Positions 1-8,287 are shown, numbered from the stretch's first letter. The stretch is 64,000 bases of DNA from an uncultured Rhodocyclaceae bacterium (GCA_907163075.1 CAJQTY010000001.1:1984001-2048000), one strand, 5' to 3'. The notes: generated by a model not told the origin, from the sequence alone. Program-made: numbers and translations.

Positions 1-1
1 C

Positions 2-658
2 CTGTCCGAGCTGACCGGCTGCACGTTCATCCTCGGCGGCGACCTGATCGAAGCCACCTCCGACACCGGCGCCTACGTGCTGCTCTCCGGCGTGCTGAAG
101 CGGACGTCGACCAAGCTGACCAAGATCTGCAACGACATCCGCCTGCTCTCCTCGGGCCCGCGCTGCGGTTTCAACGAGATCAACCTGCCGCAGATGCAAC
201 CGGGCAGCTCGATCATGCCGGGCAAGGTCAACCCGGTGATCCCGGAGGTCGTCAACCAGACCAGCTTCCTCGTCATCGGCCTCGACCTGACGGTGACGCT
301 CGCCGCGTCGGCCGGACAGTTGCAGCTGAACGTGATGGAGCCGGTGATCACCTTCGCGCTGTTTACCTCGATTTCGACGATGGAGAACGCCGTCAACAGC
401 CTGCGCGTGAACTGCATCCAGGGCATCACGGCCAATGTCGAGCACTCGCGCGACGTGGTGCTCAACTCGCTCGGCATCATCACCGTGCTCAAGCCCTCGC
501 TCGGTTACAAGCAGTGCGCGGAGATCGCCCGCGAGGGTCACGAAACCGGCAAATCGCTGCACGACATCGTGGTCAAGGAGCGCAAGCTGATGTCGCAGGA
601 ACACTGGGATACGGTGTTTTCCTTCGAAAACCTGATCAGCCCGAAATTCGAGCAATGA
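2..658 (+). CDS. aspA: Aspartate ammonia-lyase, C-terminal part (gene runs off the window's left edge)
   Basis: Catalyses L-aspartate to fumarate plus ammonia in the cytoplasm, a fumarase/aspartase superfamily enzyme acting as a homotetramer. The visible 218 codons stay open from the first base of the window. They contain the superfamily signature GSSIMPGKVNPV near visible codon 68, whose flexible SS loop carries the catalytic serine. The flanking residues (PEVVNQ, LQLNVMEPV, NGITAN-like IQGITAN, ETGKS) fit aspartase better than class II fumarase. A hairpin follows the stop at 687-723. Family assignment is firm; aspartase over fumarase is likely but rests on the C-terminal half only. Confidence 0.85.
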   Translation: MSELTGCTFILGGDLIEATSDTGAYVLLSGVLKRTSTKLTKICNDIRLLSSGPRCGFNEINLPQMQPGSSIMPGKVNPVIPEVVNQTSFLVIGLDLTVTLAASAGQLQLNVMEPVITFALFTSISTMENAVNSLRVNCIQGITANVEHSRDVVLNSLGIITVLKPSLGYKQCAEIAREGHETGKSLHDIVVKERKLMSQEHWDTVFSFENLISPKFEQ

Positions 659-686
659 GCGTTTGACAGGGTAATCCAACCACGGC

Positions 687-723
687 GCCACGGCGGGTAT
701 GCGCGCCGTGGCCAACCGTTTTT
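687..723 (+). terminator. Probable intrinsic terminator after aspA
   Basis: A perfect 9-bp stem (GCCACGGCG / CGCCGTGGC, 687-695 with 704-712) has an 8-nt loop and is followed after six bases by a run of five T. It lies 29 bases after the aspA stop and just before the 3' end of the convergent cobU. The T tract is short and offset, so termination may be incomplete. Confidence 0.5.
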
Positions 724-729
724 CGTCGT

Positions 730-1281
730 TCACACCTGTTTGAGCAGCAGCGGCAAACCCGCTGCGACCAGCGTGACATTGTCGCAGACCACCGCCACCC
801 GCTGATTGAGGCGCCCCTGCTCGTCGGCAAACAGGCGCGCGACGGCGACGACCGGCACGACACCCCAGCCGACCTCGTTGGAGACGATGATCGTGCGCCC
901 TGGCAACTGCGGCAGGACGTCGACCAGCGCCTGCACCTCGCGCGCCAGCAGCGGGCAGTCGACCGCCACGCCGGCCTCGGCCTGCCTGGCGGCCGCACCG
1001 GCAAAAAGCAGGTTGCTCAGCCACAGCGTCAGGCAATCGACGAGCAGGCAGACTCCGGGCGCCGCATGGCGCCGCAGGCTCGCCGCCAGATCGAGCGGCG
1101 ACTCGACGAGGCCCCACGTCCGCGGGCGGCGCGCCCGATGGTGCGCGATGCGGCGCGTCATTTCGCCGTCCAGCGCCTGCGCGGTGGCTACGTAGATGAC
1201 CTGCAGGCCGCTTTCGACGGCACGTTTTTCCGCCAGGGCACTCTTGCCCGAGCGGGCTCCACCAAGGATCAACTCTCTCAT
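730..1281 (-). CDS. cobU: Adenosylcobinamide kinase / adenosylcobinamide-phosphate guanylyltransferase
   Basis: Bifunctional CobU/CobP enzyme of late cobalamin synthesis. It phosphorylates adenosylcobinamide and transfers GMP to give AdoCbi-GDP, the substrate of CobS. The 183-residue length is normal for the family. The N-terminal P-loop GGARSGKS (residues 7-14) and the histidine pair at 47-48 (the usual GMP-accepting histidine region, HHRARRP) are both present. The ATG at 1281 is preceded by a G-rich stretch. The gene is divergent from cobT, with 73 bases between the two starts, and belongs functionally with cobT, cobS and cobC. Confidence 0.93.
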   Translation of the reverse strand: MRELILGGARSGKSALAEKRAVESGLQVIYVATAQALDGEMTRRIAHHRARRPRTWGLVESPLDLAASLRRHAAPGVCLLVDCLTLWLSNLLFAGAAARQAEAGVAVDCPLLAREVQALVDVLPQLPGRTIIVSNEVGWGVVPVVAVARLFADEQGRLNQRVAVVCDNVTLVAAGLPLLLKQV

Positions 1282-1310
1282 GCCCCCAGCTTAGCATGCG
1301 AACCCGGGCG

Positions 1311-1316
1311 TATAAT
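1311..1316 (+). promoter_or_regulatory. Candidate -10 element for cobT
   Basis: A perfect TATAAT lies 39 bases before the cobT start in the short cobU-cobT divergent region. No good -35 hexamer is found at 16-18 bp spacing. It is therefore only a candidate, perhaps dependent on an activator. No cobalamin riboswitch could be recognised in this 73-base gap, which is too short for one. Confidence 0.3.
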
Positions 1317-1354
1317 CGCCGCATTTTCCGACACATTCACTGAAATCGCCGACC

Positions 1355-2395
1355 ATGACCTTCTCCGTTCCCCCGCTCGCCGGCACCCTCGATGCGGCGC
1401 TGCGACAAAAGATCGACGGCAAGACCAAACCGCTCGGGGCGCTCGGCCAGCTTGAACAGCTGGCGCTGCAGGTCGGCCGTATCCAGCAGTCGCTGACGCC
1501 GAAGTTTTCGGCGCCGCACATCCTCGTCTTTGCCGGCGATCACGGTGCGGCCAGGGCCGGCGTCTCGGCTTTCCCGCAGGATGTGACCTGGCAGATGGTG
1601 GAGAACTTTCTCGCCGGCGGCGCGGCGATCAACGTCTTCGCCCGGCAGAACGGACTGACGCTGAAGATCATCGATGCGGGCGTGGCGCATGACTTCGGCG
1701 CGCGCGACGGATTGATCGACGCCAGGATCGCTGCCGGCACCCGCAACTACCTGGACGAAGCGGCGATGAGCGCCTCCGAATGCGCCGCTGCGCTGGCCAG
1801 AGGCGCGGAGATCGCCGGCGCCCTGGCCGACGCCGGCTGCAACGTCGTCGGTTTCGGTGAGATGGGCATCGGCAATACGGCTGCCGCGTCGCTAATCACC
1901 CACGTGCTGACTGGCACGCCGCTCGCCGACTGCGTCGGGCGCGGTACCGGCCTCGACGACGCCGGCCTGGCGCGCAAGCGCGAACTGCTGGCGCGGGCGG
2001 TTAGCCGCGCCGCCCTTGCGGCTGACTGCGACGTCATGACGGTGCTCGCCGAATTCGGCGGCTTCGAGATCGTCATGATGACTGGCGCCATGCTCGGCGC
2101 CGCGCAGCGCGGCATGACGCTGCTCATCGACGGCTTCATCGTCACCTCGGCGTTGCTCGCCGCAGCGCGCATCGCGCCGGCCATCGTCGACTACTGCCTG
2201 TTCTGCCACCGCTCGTCCGAGCCTGGACACCTGGCGCAACTGAACGACCTGCGCGCCGAGCCGCTGATCGACCTCGGCCTGCGCCTCGGCGAGGGCACCG
2301 GCGCCGCCCTGGCCTGGCCGCTGGTGCAGGCCGCCGTTGCCTTCCTCAACGAAATGGCCAGCTTCGCATCGGCCGGCGTCAGTGAAAAAAGTTAA
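1355..2395 (+). CDS. cobT: Nicotinate-nucleotide--dimethylbenzimidazole phosphoribosyltransferase
   Basis: Makes alpha-ribazole 5'-phosphate from dimethylbenzimidazole and nicotinate mononucleotide, activating the lower ligand of cobalamin. The 346-residue length is typical. Recognisable family blocks include [10 protein letters not shown] near the N-terminus, [18 protein letters not shown], and the LGEGTGA block whose glutamate (about residue 313) is the catalytic base. It is followed by cobS and cobC on the same strand, so the three likely form one transcript for nucleotide-loop assembly. Confidence 0.95.
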   Translation: MTFSVPPLAGTLDAALRQKIDGKTKPLGALGQLEQLALQVGRIQQSLTPKFSAPHILVFAGDHGAARAGVSAFPQDVTWQMVENFLAGGAAINVFARQNGLTLKIIDAGVAHDFGARDGLIDARIAAGTRNYLDEAAMSASECAAALARGAEIAGALADAGCNVVGFGEMGIGNTAAASLITHVLTGTPLADCVGRGTGLDDAGLARKRELLARAVSRAALAADCDVMTVLAEFGGFEIVMMTGAMLGAAQRGMTLLIDGFIVTSALLAAARIAPAIVDYCLFCHRSSEPGHLAQLNDLRAEPLIDLGLRLGEGTGAALAWPLVQAAVAFLNEMASFASAGVSEKS

Positions 2396-2443
2396 CGCAG
2401 AATTGGGCACCGCGAAAGACACTGTCACCGCTTTTCTCTGCGT
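2395..2443. repeat. Short intergenic inverted repeat (ACGCAGA ... TCTGCGT)
   Basis: The gap between cobT and cobS holds ACGCAGA at 2395-2401 and its exact complement TCTGCGT at 2437-2443. The CTCTGCGT core recurs in the intergenic repeats near 3850 and 38550, so this looks like a degraded member of the same dispersed family. Confidence 0.4.
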
Positions 2444-2462
2444 CGAAAGAGCTTGAATTTAC

Positions 2463-3221
2463 GTGAAAGCCATCCGCAACGAACTCGATTATTTCTTCGG
2501 CGCCGTCCGCTTCTTCACGCGCCTGCCCGTCCCGGCCTGGGTCGGGCACAGCAGCGAGGCGCTTGAGCGCTCCTCGCGCTACTTTCCGGCGATCGGGCTG
2601 ATCGTCGGCGGCATCGCGGCGCTGGTCCTTGTCCTGGCCTCCGTCATCTGGCCAAAGACGCTGGCCGTGCTGGCGTCGATGGCGACCACCCTCTACCTCA
2701 CCGGCGCCTTCCATGAAGACGGCTGGAGCGACATGGTCGACGGCTTCGGCGGCGGCTGGGAGAAGCCGCAGATCCTGGCGATCATGAAGGACTCGCGGAT
2801 CGGCAGTTTTGGCGCAGTGGCGCTGGTTATCCTGCTGCTCGCCAAGTTCTGCGCGCTGGTCGAGATCGAGCTTTGGCTGCTCCCGCTGGCGCTGATTACC
2901 GGACATTCGTTCTCGCGGCTGTGCGCGACGGCGGTGCTCGGCGGCCTCGACTATGTGCGCGACGAAGGCAAGTCGAAACCGCTCGCCACCCACATCGGAC
3001 GCGGCGAACTGGCGTTTGCCGCGCTCACCGCGCTGCTGCCGCTGCTCCTTCTGCCGCCGTACCAGGCCGTCGCCGGAGTCGTTTTTGCCACGCTCGCCAC
3101 GCTGTGGCTGGCGCGCATGTTCAAGCGGCAGATCGGCGGCTATACCGGCGATTGTCTCGGCGCGACGCAGCAGCTTTCGGAAGTCGCGTTCTACTGCGGA
3201 CTGCTGTGCAGGTTTTCCTGA
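2463..3221 (+). CDS. cobS: Adenosylcobinamide-GDP ribazoletransferase (cobalamin synthase)
   Basis: Integral membrane enzyme joining AdoCbi-GDP and alpha-ribazole(-phosphate) to give adenosylcobalamin(-phosphate). The 252 residues are largely hydrophobic, with about six membrane segments. The family signature is seen at HEDGWSDMVDGFGGG followed by IMKDSRIGSFG; its acidic residues bind metal and the pyrophosphate. The start is GTG at 2463. The 3' end overlaps the next gene by 16 bases, which argues for translational coupling to the phosphatase that removes the remaining phosphate. Confidence 0.93.
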   Translation: MKAIRNELDYFFGAVRFFTRLPVPAWVGHSSEALERSSRYFPAIGLIVGGIAALVLVLASVIWPKTLAVLASMATTLYLTGAFHEDGWSDMVDGFGGGWEKPQILAIMKDSRIGSFGAVALVILLLAKFCALVEIELWLLPLALITGHSFSRLCATAVLGGLDYVRDEGKSKPLATHIGRGELAFAALTALLPLLLLPPYQAVAGVVFATLATLWLARMFKRQIGGYTGDCLGATQQLSEVAFYCGLLCRFS

Positions 3222-3736
3222 TCCGCCACCCGCGCCCGCTGATCGGCGCCGGTATCTGCTACGGCCGGCTCGACGTCGACTGCGAAAACCCGCTGCCCGT
3301 CGCCACGCGCCTGAGGGCACGGCTGCCGGAAGGCACGCCGGTGGTTTCCAGCCCGCTGCGCCGCGCCCGCCGCTTGGCCGAAGCGCTCGACCCCGGGGCG
3401 CGCATCGACGAGCGGCTGAGCGAAATCGACTTCGGGGCGTGGGAAGGCCAGCCATGGAACGACATTGAGCGCGACGCGCTCGACGCCTGGGCGGCCGACG
3501 TCCTCGATTTCACCCCGCCCGGGGGCGAATCGGTCGCCCACCTGCGCGGCCGCGCACTGGCCTTTGCCGCCTCGCTGCGTGGTCCGCATGTCGCGCTGGT
3601 GACGCACGCGGGTATCCTGCGCGCCCTGCTTGGCCACTGGCGGCAACTGCCGCTCGCCGAATGGACGCAACTGAAATTCGACTTTGGCAGCCTCACCGAA
3701 GTCGAGATTGCGCTTGACCCGGGAAACCGCATTTAA
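3206..3736 (+). CDS. cobC: Histidine phosphatase, probable alpha-ribazole / adenosylcobalamin-5'-phosphate phosphatase
   Basis: Phosphoglycerate-mutase-type phosphatase of about 176 residues. The phosphohistidine motif is LIRHPRP rather than the classical RHG. The second catalytic histidine lies in THAGILR, with SSPLRRARRLAEAL and the acid-base region SEIDFGAWEG between them. The start is taken as GTG at 3206, inside the end of cobS, because homology begins there (VQVFLIRH); the reading frame stays open far upstream only because it shadows cobS. Position next to cobTS supports dephosphorylation of alpha-ribazole phosphate or adenosylcobalamin phosphate. The P in place of G after RH is a mild oddity. 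Confidence 0.85.
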   Translation: MQVFLIRHPRPLIGAGICYGRLDVDCENPLPVATRLRARLPEGTPVVSSPLRRARRLAEALDPGARIDERLSEIDFGAWEGQPWNDIERDALDAWAADVLDFTPPGGESVAHLRGRALAFAASLRGPHVALVTHAGILRALLGHWRQLPLAEWTQLKFDFGSLTEVEIALDPGNRI

Positions 3737-3738
3737 CA

Positions 3739-3892
3739 CAGAGAAATGCCAAGAGAACGCAAATGCCTATGGGAACGGGACGACTCACCCGGAAGGTGAG
3801 TATCGGTTTTCTTTGCGCCCTTTGCGCCCTTTGCGCCCTTTGGGCCCTCTGCGTCTCCGCGATCTCTGCGTTGAAGGAGGTTTCAACTGATG
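3739..3892. repeat. Intergenic repeat: four 9-bp tandem units plus a dispersed motif
   Basis: The 182-base gap between cobC and the next gene holds four head-to-tail copies of TTTGCGCCC (3812-3847, the last with one change). These are followed by CTCTGCGTCTCC and then TCTCTGCGTTGAAGGAGGT at 3863-3881. The latter recurs with one mismatch at 38552-38570. The left side (ACAGAGAAATGCCAAGAGAACGCAAA) is an imperfect complement of the right side, so the whole can fold back. The GAAGGAGG is not placed as a ribosome site, being 39 bases before the next ATG. Confidence 0.6.
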
Positions 3893-3918
3893 TTTTTTGA
3901 TAACTGGGCTGATGATCA

Positions 3919-5076
3919 ATGAAACTACCGCTACCCGACCCCGCGGCGCAGGCCAGCAGCGACGCGCTGAAGCGCCGCATCGCCAATGAAATCGACGCGG
4001 CTGGCGGCTGGATCGGCTTCGACCGTTTCATGGAACTGGCGCTCTACGCGCCGGGCATCGGTTACTACTCGGGCGGCGCGCACAAGTTCGGCGCGGCCGG
4101 CGACTTTGTCACAGCGCCCGAGATTTCATCGCTCTTCAGCCGCACGCTGGCCGCGCAGGCCGCGCAGATCCTCGCGTTAAGCGCGCCGCAGATGATCGAG
4201 GTTGGCGCTGGCTCCGGACGTCTGGCCGCCGACCTGCTGCTCGAACTCGAACAGCGCGGCGTACTTCCCGAGCGTTACGGCATCCTTGATCTTTCCGGCG
4301 AATTGCGCGAACGCCAGCGCGCGACGATTGCGCAACGCGCACCGCACCTGCTGGCCCGCGTCGATTGGCTCGATCGCCTGCCCGAGCACTTTGACGGACT
4401 GGTGCTGGCCAACGAACTGCTCGACGCCATGCCGGTGCATCTTCTGCTGTGGGGGGAAGAAGCGATTTTCGAGCGCGGCGTCACCTGGGAAGGCGATGAA
4501 TTCGCCTGGTGCGACCGTCCTGCCGCCGGGCGTGTCCTTGAACGGGCGCTGGCGCTGGCCGCCGAGCACCCGCTGCCGCCCGGCTTCCTGAGCGAGATCT
4601 GCCTGGCCGCGACGGACTGGATGGCGGCCTGGGCCGGCATCCTCGGCAGCGGCGCGCTGCTGCTCATCGACTACGGCTTCCCGCGCCACGAGTATTACCA
4701 TGAGCAGCGCGACACGGGCACGCTGATGTGCCATTACCGCCATCACGCGCATAGCGAGCCGTTTTTCGTCCCCGGCTTGCAGGACATCACGGCGCACGTC
4801 GATTTCACGGCGATCGTCGAGGCCGGCTTCGCGGGCGGGCTGGATCTCCTCGGCTACACGACGCAAGCCAGCTTCCTGCTCAACTGCGGCCTAACCGATA
4901 TCCTCGCCCGCACGCCGGCCGACGACCTCAAGCGCTACCTGCCGCAAGCGCAGGCCGCGCAGAAACTACTCTCTCCGGCCGAGATGGGCGATCTGTTCAA
5001 GGTCATCGTGCTCGGCAAGGGCATTGACGAAACGCTGATCGGCTTCGCCCAGGGCGACCGCAGCGCGACGCTGTAG
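3919..5076 (+). CDS. Class I SAM-dependent methyltransferase, MidA/NDUFAF7 (DUF185) family
   Basis: A 385-residue soluble protein of the family whose mitochondrial member NDUFAF7/MidA methylates an arginine of a complex I subunit. The bacterial role is not settled. The N-terminal family block FDRFMELALYAPGIGYYS and FVTAPEISSLFS (residues about 35-80) and the SAM site EVGAGSGRLAADLL (about 94-107) are clear. LVLANELLDAMPVHL and the LLIDYGFPRHEYYH block complete the fold. The ATG at 3919 has only a weak ribosome site. The neighbours give no functional hint. Confidence 0.85.
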   Translation: MKLPLPDPAAQASSDALKRRIANEIDAAGGWIGFDRFMELALYAPGIGYYSGGAHKFGAAGDFVTAPEISSLFSRTLAAQAAQILALSAPQMIEVGAGSGRLAADLLLELEQRGVLPERYGILDLSGELRERQRATIAQRAPHLLARVDWLDRLPEHFDGLVLANELLDAMPVHLLLWGEEAIFERGVTWEGDEFAWCDRPAAGRVLERALALAAEHPLPPGFLSEICLAATDWMAAWAGILGSGALLLIDYGFPRHEYYHEQRDTGTLMCHYRHHAHSEPFFVPGLQDITAHVDFTAIVEAGFAGGLDLLGYTTQASFLLNCGLTDILARTPADDLKRYLPQAQAAQKLLSPAEMGDLFKVIVLGKGIDETLIGFAQGDRSATL

Positions 5077-5100
5077 CGACCAAGCCTGAATTGCGTCGCC

Positions 5101-5313
5101 TTATTCCCGCCCGGCGTAAAGGCTGGCCATCAGGCCGACAACGTGACCACTGCCCGGCGCCTTGCCTGCCGGGGCAACGGTGGCGAGCCCGGCTTCAACG
5201 TGAGGCGCCTCGGCCCATGAGGAGTACAGTACCTCGTCACGATAGACGTCGTTATAATGGTTGCACGCTTCATCCAGGATTTTTCCCGAGCTTGTTTCCA
5301 TGATGATCACCAT
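5101..5313 (-). CDS. Small conserved-looking protein of unknown function
   Basis: A 70-residue acidic protein with no signal peptide or membrane segment. The start at 5313 is chosen because GGAGG lies eight bases upstream of this ATG. A longer frame reaching 5424 has an arginine- and serine-rich leader typical of non-coding translation. The gene is convergent with the methyltransferase gene, ending 24 bases from its stop. I do not recognise the family. Confidence 0.5.
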   Translation of the reverse strand: MVIIMETSSGKILDEACNHYNDVYRDEVLYSSWAEAPHVEAGLATVAPAGKAPGSGHVVGLMASLYAGRE

Positions 5314-5501
5314 TTTTCTGGCCTCCGGCCGATTGAGGGTACGACAAGGAGAGTAACGGCCAGGCGCGGAATCGGTTGATCGCTTGCGGCCAATCCTTGA
5401 AAAATAACTTGCCCGAATCACCAACAGGTACTAGCCTGTTCTTCTGCCTTAGTTCTTCGTGATCCGGCCGTTGTCCGGAAGGCAGGTACAGGGAATTGAT
5501 C

Positions 5502-5699
5502 ATGGACATCAGCCGTCTCGGAAACGTTTCTACAGCCGCGGTGAACCAGGCCTCCAGCGGCGACGCGGTGGCCATCGCGGTCTTGCGCAAAACGCTCGAT
5601 ATCCAGGCCCAGGTCGCCCTGCAACTGATTCAGGAGCTGCCGCAGCCGGCAAGCAACAGCCCGTCCAACCTGGGCAACAGCGTCAATACCTTCGCCTGA
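5502..5699 (+). CDS. YjfB-family putative motility protein
   Basis: A 65-residue protein matching the YjfB pattern: MDIxxL start, a Q/A/S-rich stretch, then VAIAVLRKTLDIQAQVALQLIQELP and an N/S-rich tail ending in NTFA. Bacillus YjfB is linked to the SigD motility regulon; the molecular role is unknown. The ATG at 5502 is chosen over an in-frame TTG six bases earlier because AGGGA lies seven bases upstream and homologues begin MDI. It stands alone between two small minus-strand genes. No sigma-28 promoter could be identified. Confidence 0.75.
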   Translation: MDISRLGNVSTAAVNQASSGDAVAIAVLRKTLDIQAQVALQLIQELPQPASNSPSNLGNSVNTFA

Positions 5700-5860
5700 T
5701 TTTAATAATCCGTACCGGGCCGCGGAATCACTTCCGTTTATTGAAAACCATCGCTCGATAGGCGGTCGGCAGGTCGGCCATGCCGGTAACTGGGCCTTGT
5801 AACAGGGCACCACACGCCCCGCTTTCATTGACTTCCATGCTTCGGCAACGCGCGCAGTCA

Positions 5861-6103
5861 TTACTGCGCAACAAGGTTTCCGAAGCCAGCGTGGTCGGAT
5901 TCATCGCGCTCGGCTTCTGTATTCAACCAGGCGAAGATGAACATTGATATCGGCCAGACGAGAACGAGCAGACCGCTGGTGTTCAATACCGAGTTAGCGC
6001 CGCCTTTAATGGCGGTCATGCACAGCATCGTGAGCAGCAGGAACAGTACGAAGTGTTTGGCCATGGCCGGTTTCGGTGAGGTATGGGCGGTAATCGAATT
6101 CAT
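5861..6103 (-). CDS. Small membrane protein of unknown function
   Basis: An 80-residue protein with two hydrophobic segments: about residues 15-33 (KHFVLFLLLTMLCMTAIKGG) and 42-60 (SGLLVLVWPISMFIFAW). A charged, acidic C-terminal tail follows. The ATG at 6103 is preceded by AAAGGA at eight bases, a good ribosome site. The layout suggests a hairpin-type inner-membrane protein. No family was recognised and the neighbours do not suggest a role. Confidence 0.55.
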   Translation of the reverse strand: MNSITAHTSPKPAMAKHFVLFLLLTMLCMTAIKGGANSVLNTSGLLVLVWPISMFIFAWLNTEAERDESDHAGFGNLVAQ

Positions 6104-6264
6104 CTTTGTTTCCTTTCAGTAAGCCTAAATTGCCGTGATGTGAAACGACATTTCATACAACGGAATTCATCCTACCGACAAGCCCCTGGCAAGTCTGTTG
6201 CGCCTTTGGTCCGGTTTTGTAACCGGCTGTGACGCGACGGCGTACAACCGGTACTCCGCTTTGT

Positions 6265-6281
6265 TTGATCATGATGATCAA
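6265..6281. promoter_or_regulatory. Perfect 17-bp palindrome, possible operator
   Basis: TTGATCATGATGATCAA consists of two perfect 8-bp arms around one central base. It sits 42 bases before the start of the truncated lipoprotein gene at 6323. The outer halves resemble FNR/CRP-family half sites (TTGAT / ATCAA), but the spacing is seven rather than four. The regulator is therefore unknown. Confidence 0.4.
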
Positions 6282-6322
6282 TCTGGGGAGCGCGAACTGC
6301 TTTTTGTGTCGCAGGTGGTCAA

Positions 6323-6664
6323 ATGAGCCGAGATATTTTTCGCGCTGTAAATCTTGCCGTGGCGCTTACGTTATCTCTGGCGGGATATGCCTTTACCTAC
6401 AGCATCAAACCGGAGTTGCTGCCAGCCCCCGAAGCTTCTGCCATGGTTCAACAATGGCCTCTCAGCGTCGGGCTGTACATTGGTCCGCAGGTGCGGTTAC
6501 GGGAATTTTCGCGAGGTGCCGCGCATGTAGTGATCCGCGATTTTGTAAAAAAAACGGCACAACACGCTGGCATTGGCAAACCTTCGTTTCGAATAATCCA
6601 TGAAAAGCCGCGTCGTTACTGGCGCTGGGTCGTTTACGATCAGGGACTATTTAGCCCCGTAAAA
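6323..6664 (+). pseudogene. Truncated lipoprotein-like gene with a lost lipobox cysteine
   Basis: The frame opens at an ATG with AGGTGG six bases upstream. It encodes a signal-peptide-like segment (residues 7-24) ending LSLAGYAFTYS, which has exactly the shape of a lipobox (LAGC-A) but with tyrosine where the lipidated cysteine should be. The next 90 residues (PLSVGLYIGPQVRL...) look like a secreted domain. The frame then has no stop of its own and runs to 6940 as antisense of pssA, so the natural 3' end appears lost. Base composition is lower in G+C than the surroundings. A real but unusual short protein is possible. Confidence 0.4.
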
Positions 6665-8131
6665 CTACAGCACCTGATTGACCAGGCGATCGGCGCGTAC
6701 GCGCGCCAAGCGCTTGATCAGTCGTTGCACGGGCAGCGGATAGGTATCGACCGCCTCCAGCGCCTGGTGGTTGTCCAGCTGCTGCGTGTGCGTCATGATT
6801 CTTTCCAGCTCGGCCATGTGCTGCGCGAGCAGCAATTTTTGCGGGTCGTGGATCAGCAAGCCATTCTCCAGGTCGAGGCGCCAGGCGCGTGGATTGATGT
6901 TGTTGCCCGTGAGCAGGGCGTAGTCGTCGTCAACCAGTAGCCCCTTGAGGTGAAAGGTGTTGTCGTCGTGGCGCCAGAGGTGCACGTTGAGCAAGCCGGC
7001 GTCGATCGCCCTCTGGTGGGCCTTGCAGAAGCGGCGCAGGTTGGCTTCGTAGAGGTAGGGCAAGGCGCCGATGGTCTTGAAGGGCTCGTCGGGCGGGATG
7101 TAGAAATCGTTGGCCGTTTTGTCGCCGAGCACGATGCTGACCCGGCACCCGGCCTTGATCTGCACGTCGACCGCCCGGCGGATCGGACCGGGGAGATTGA
7201 AGTAGGGCGTGAACAGCACCAGGCGCTGGCGCGCGCGGAGAATGAGTTGAAGGATCGTGGCGTTCAGCTCGTTGTCGCGGGCGCCAATGCCGAGTAGGGG
7301 AGTGACGCCAACCTCGCCGGCCTTGATCGCGCCTTCGGCGAAATGGTAACGGGCCTTGGCCAGCGCCCGCCGGAAGCGGACGATGGCGTTGCGGATGTCC
7401 AGTGTCGTCGGCGCCTTGCCGGTATCCAGGGGATGCACGGCGGCGCTGCCGCGGAATAGCCCGGTGAGCAGGCTGGCCATGCTGTCGGCGAGCGGCCGGC
7501 TGTGCAGCAAATGGTAGCGGTCGAGGCGATAGCGCTGATGCCGTTGCAGGTAGACGTCGTTGAGGCTGGCGCCGCTGTAGAGGACCTTGTCGTCCAGGAC
7601 GAAGCCCTTGAGGTGCATCACCCCCATGAACTCCCGCCGCTGCACCGGAACGCCGTAGATATCGACGCCCGGTCCGAGACGCCGCGCCATGTCCAGGTAA
7701 AGTGCCGCATTGCCGGCCGACTTGGCCTTGCCGATCAGGCCGCGCTGGGCGCGATGCCAATCGACAAAGACCGCGATCTCCAGTTGCGGCCGCACCTTCT
7801 TGGCCGCGTAGAGCGCCGACAGTACTTCCCGGCCGGCATCGTCATCCTGCAGATAGAGCGCGGGCAGGAGAATACGTTGCTGCGCCTCCCTGATCAGCGC
7901 CAGGAGAGTCTCGCGGAAGTCCTCGGGACCGCTCAGCGTCGTGAAATTCTGCGCCGCCACCGGGAGGCACGACCGGCCGGTCAGCGCGTGGCCGTCCTGA
8001 ACGCGACCACGCCAACGCTGCCACGCCGAGGCGAAGCGGGAAGTTCGGGGAAGGTGTGCTTGGCTGTACTCCACGGGTGAGATTATACCGGTTGGCCCGC
8101 CGGAACCAAGGTGTCGCTTTGCGGCCAGCAT
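6665..8131 (-). CDS. pssA: CDP-diacylglycerol--serine O-phosphatidyltransferase (phospholipase D family)
   Basis: Makes phosphatidylserine, the precursor of phosphatidylethanolamine, at the inner face of the cytoplasmic membrane. It is the enterobacterial-type PssA, with two HKD repeats: HLKGFVLDDKVLYSGASLND and HLKGLLVDDDYALLTGNNIN. Long blocks match E. coli PssA closely (VDWHRAQRGLIG, LGDKTANDFYIP, NPRAWRLDLENGLLIHDP, and the basic C-terminus). The ATG at 8131 gives 488 residues against about 451 in E. coli and has no ribosome site. A GTG at 8074 would give 469 residues and sits just after a promoter-like sequence, so the shorter form may be the true one. Confidence 0.92.
   Translation of the reverse strand: MLAAKRHLGSGGPTGIISPVEYSQAHLPRTSRFASAWQRWRGRVQDGHALTGRSCLPVAAQNFTTLSGPEDFRETLLALIREAQQRILLPALYLQDDDAGREVLSALYAAKKVRPQLEIAVFVDWHRAQRGLIGKAKSAGNAALYLDMARRLGPGVDIYGVPVQRREFMGVMHLKGFVLDDKVLYSGASLNDVYLQRHQRYRLDRYHLLHSRPLADSMASLLTGLFRGSAAVHPLDTGKAPTTLDIRNAIVRFRRALAKARYHFAEGAIKAGEVGVTPLLGIGARDNELNATILQLILRARQRLVLFTPYFNLPGPIRRAVDVQIKAGCRVSIVLGDKTANDFYIPPDEPFKTIGALPYLYEANLRRFCKAHQRAIDAGLLNVHLWRHDDNTFHLKGLLVDDDYALLTGNNINPRAWRLDLENGLLIHDPQKLLLAQHMAELERIMTHTQQLDNHQALEAVDTYPLPVQRLIKRLARVRADRLVNQVL
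8082..8109 (-). promoter_or_regulatory. Candidate sigma-70 promoter within the annotated 5' end of pssA
   Basis: On the minus strand TTGGTT (8104-8109) is followed after 16 bases by a perfect TATAAT (8082-8087). The expected transcription start is near 8075. The GTG codon at 8072-8074 lies at or next to it, so a transcript from here would be almost leaderless. Confidence 0.4.
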
Positions 8132-8287
8132 CGCATCGTTGATCCGGCCGGAAAATCACCCGGCGATCGACGCCGCTGAAAATCTTTGGCGCATATTCCG
8201 ATTCCCTTCGGCGGCAAACAATGTCATATTATCGAGCTACGGAGTTTGCCATTTTCCGGGAACGACTGACCATGGGAGTTTGCCAGA

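Noticed and set aside
1282-1354. Cobalamin riboswitch in the cobU-cobT gap
   Set aside because: The gap is only 73 bases, far too short for the roughly 200-base B12 aptamer, and no conserved core was seen.
6265-6281. FNR or CRP site reading of the TTGAT...ATCAA palindrome
   Set aside because: The half-sites are seven bases apart rather than four (FNR) or six (CRP with TGTGA), so only an unspecified operator is proposed.
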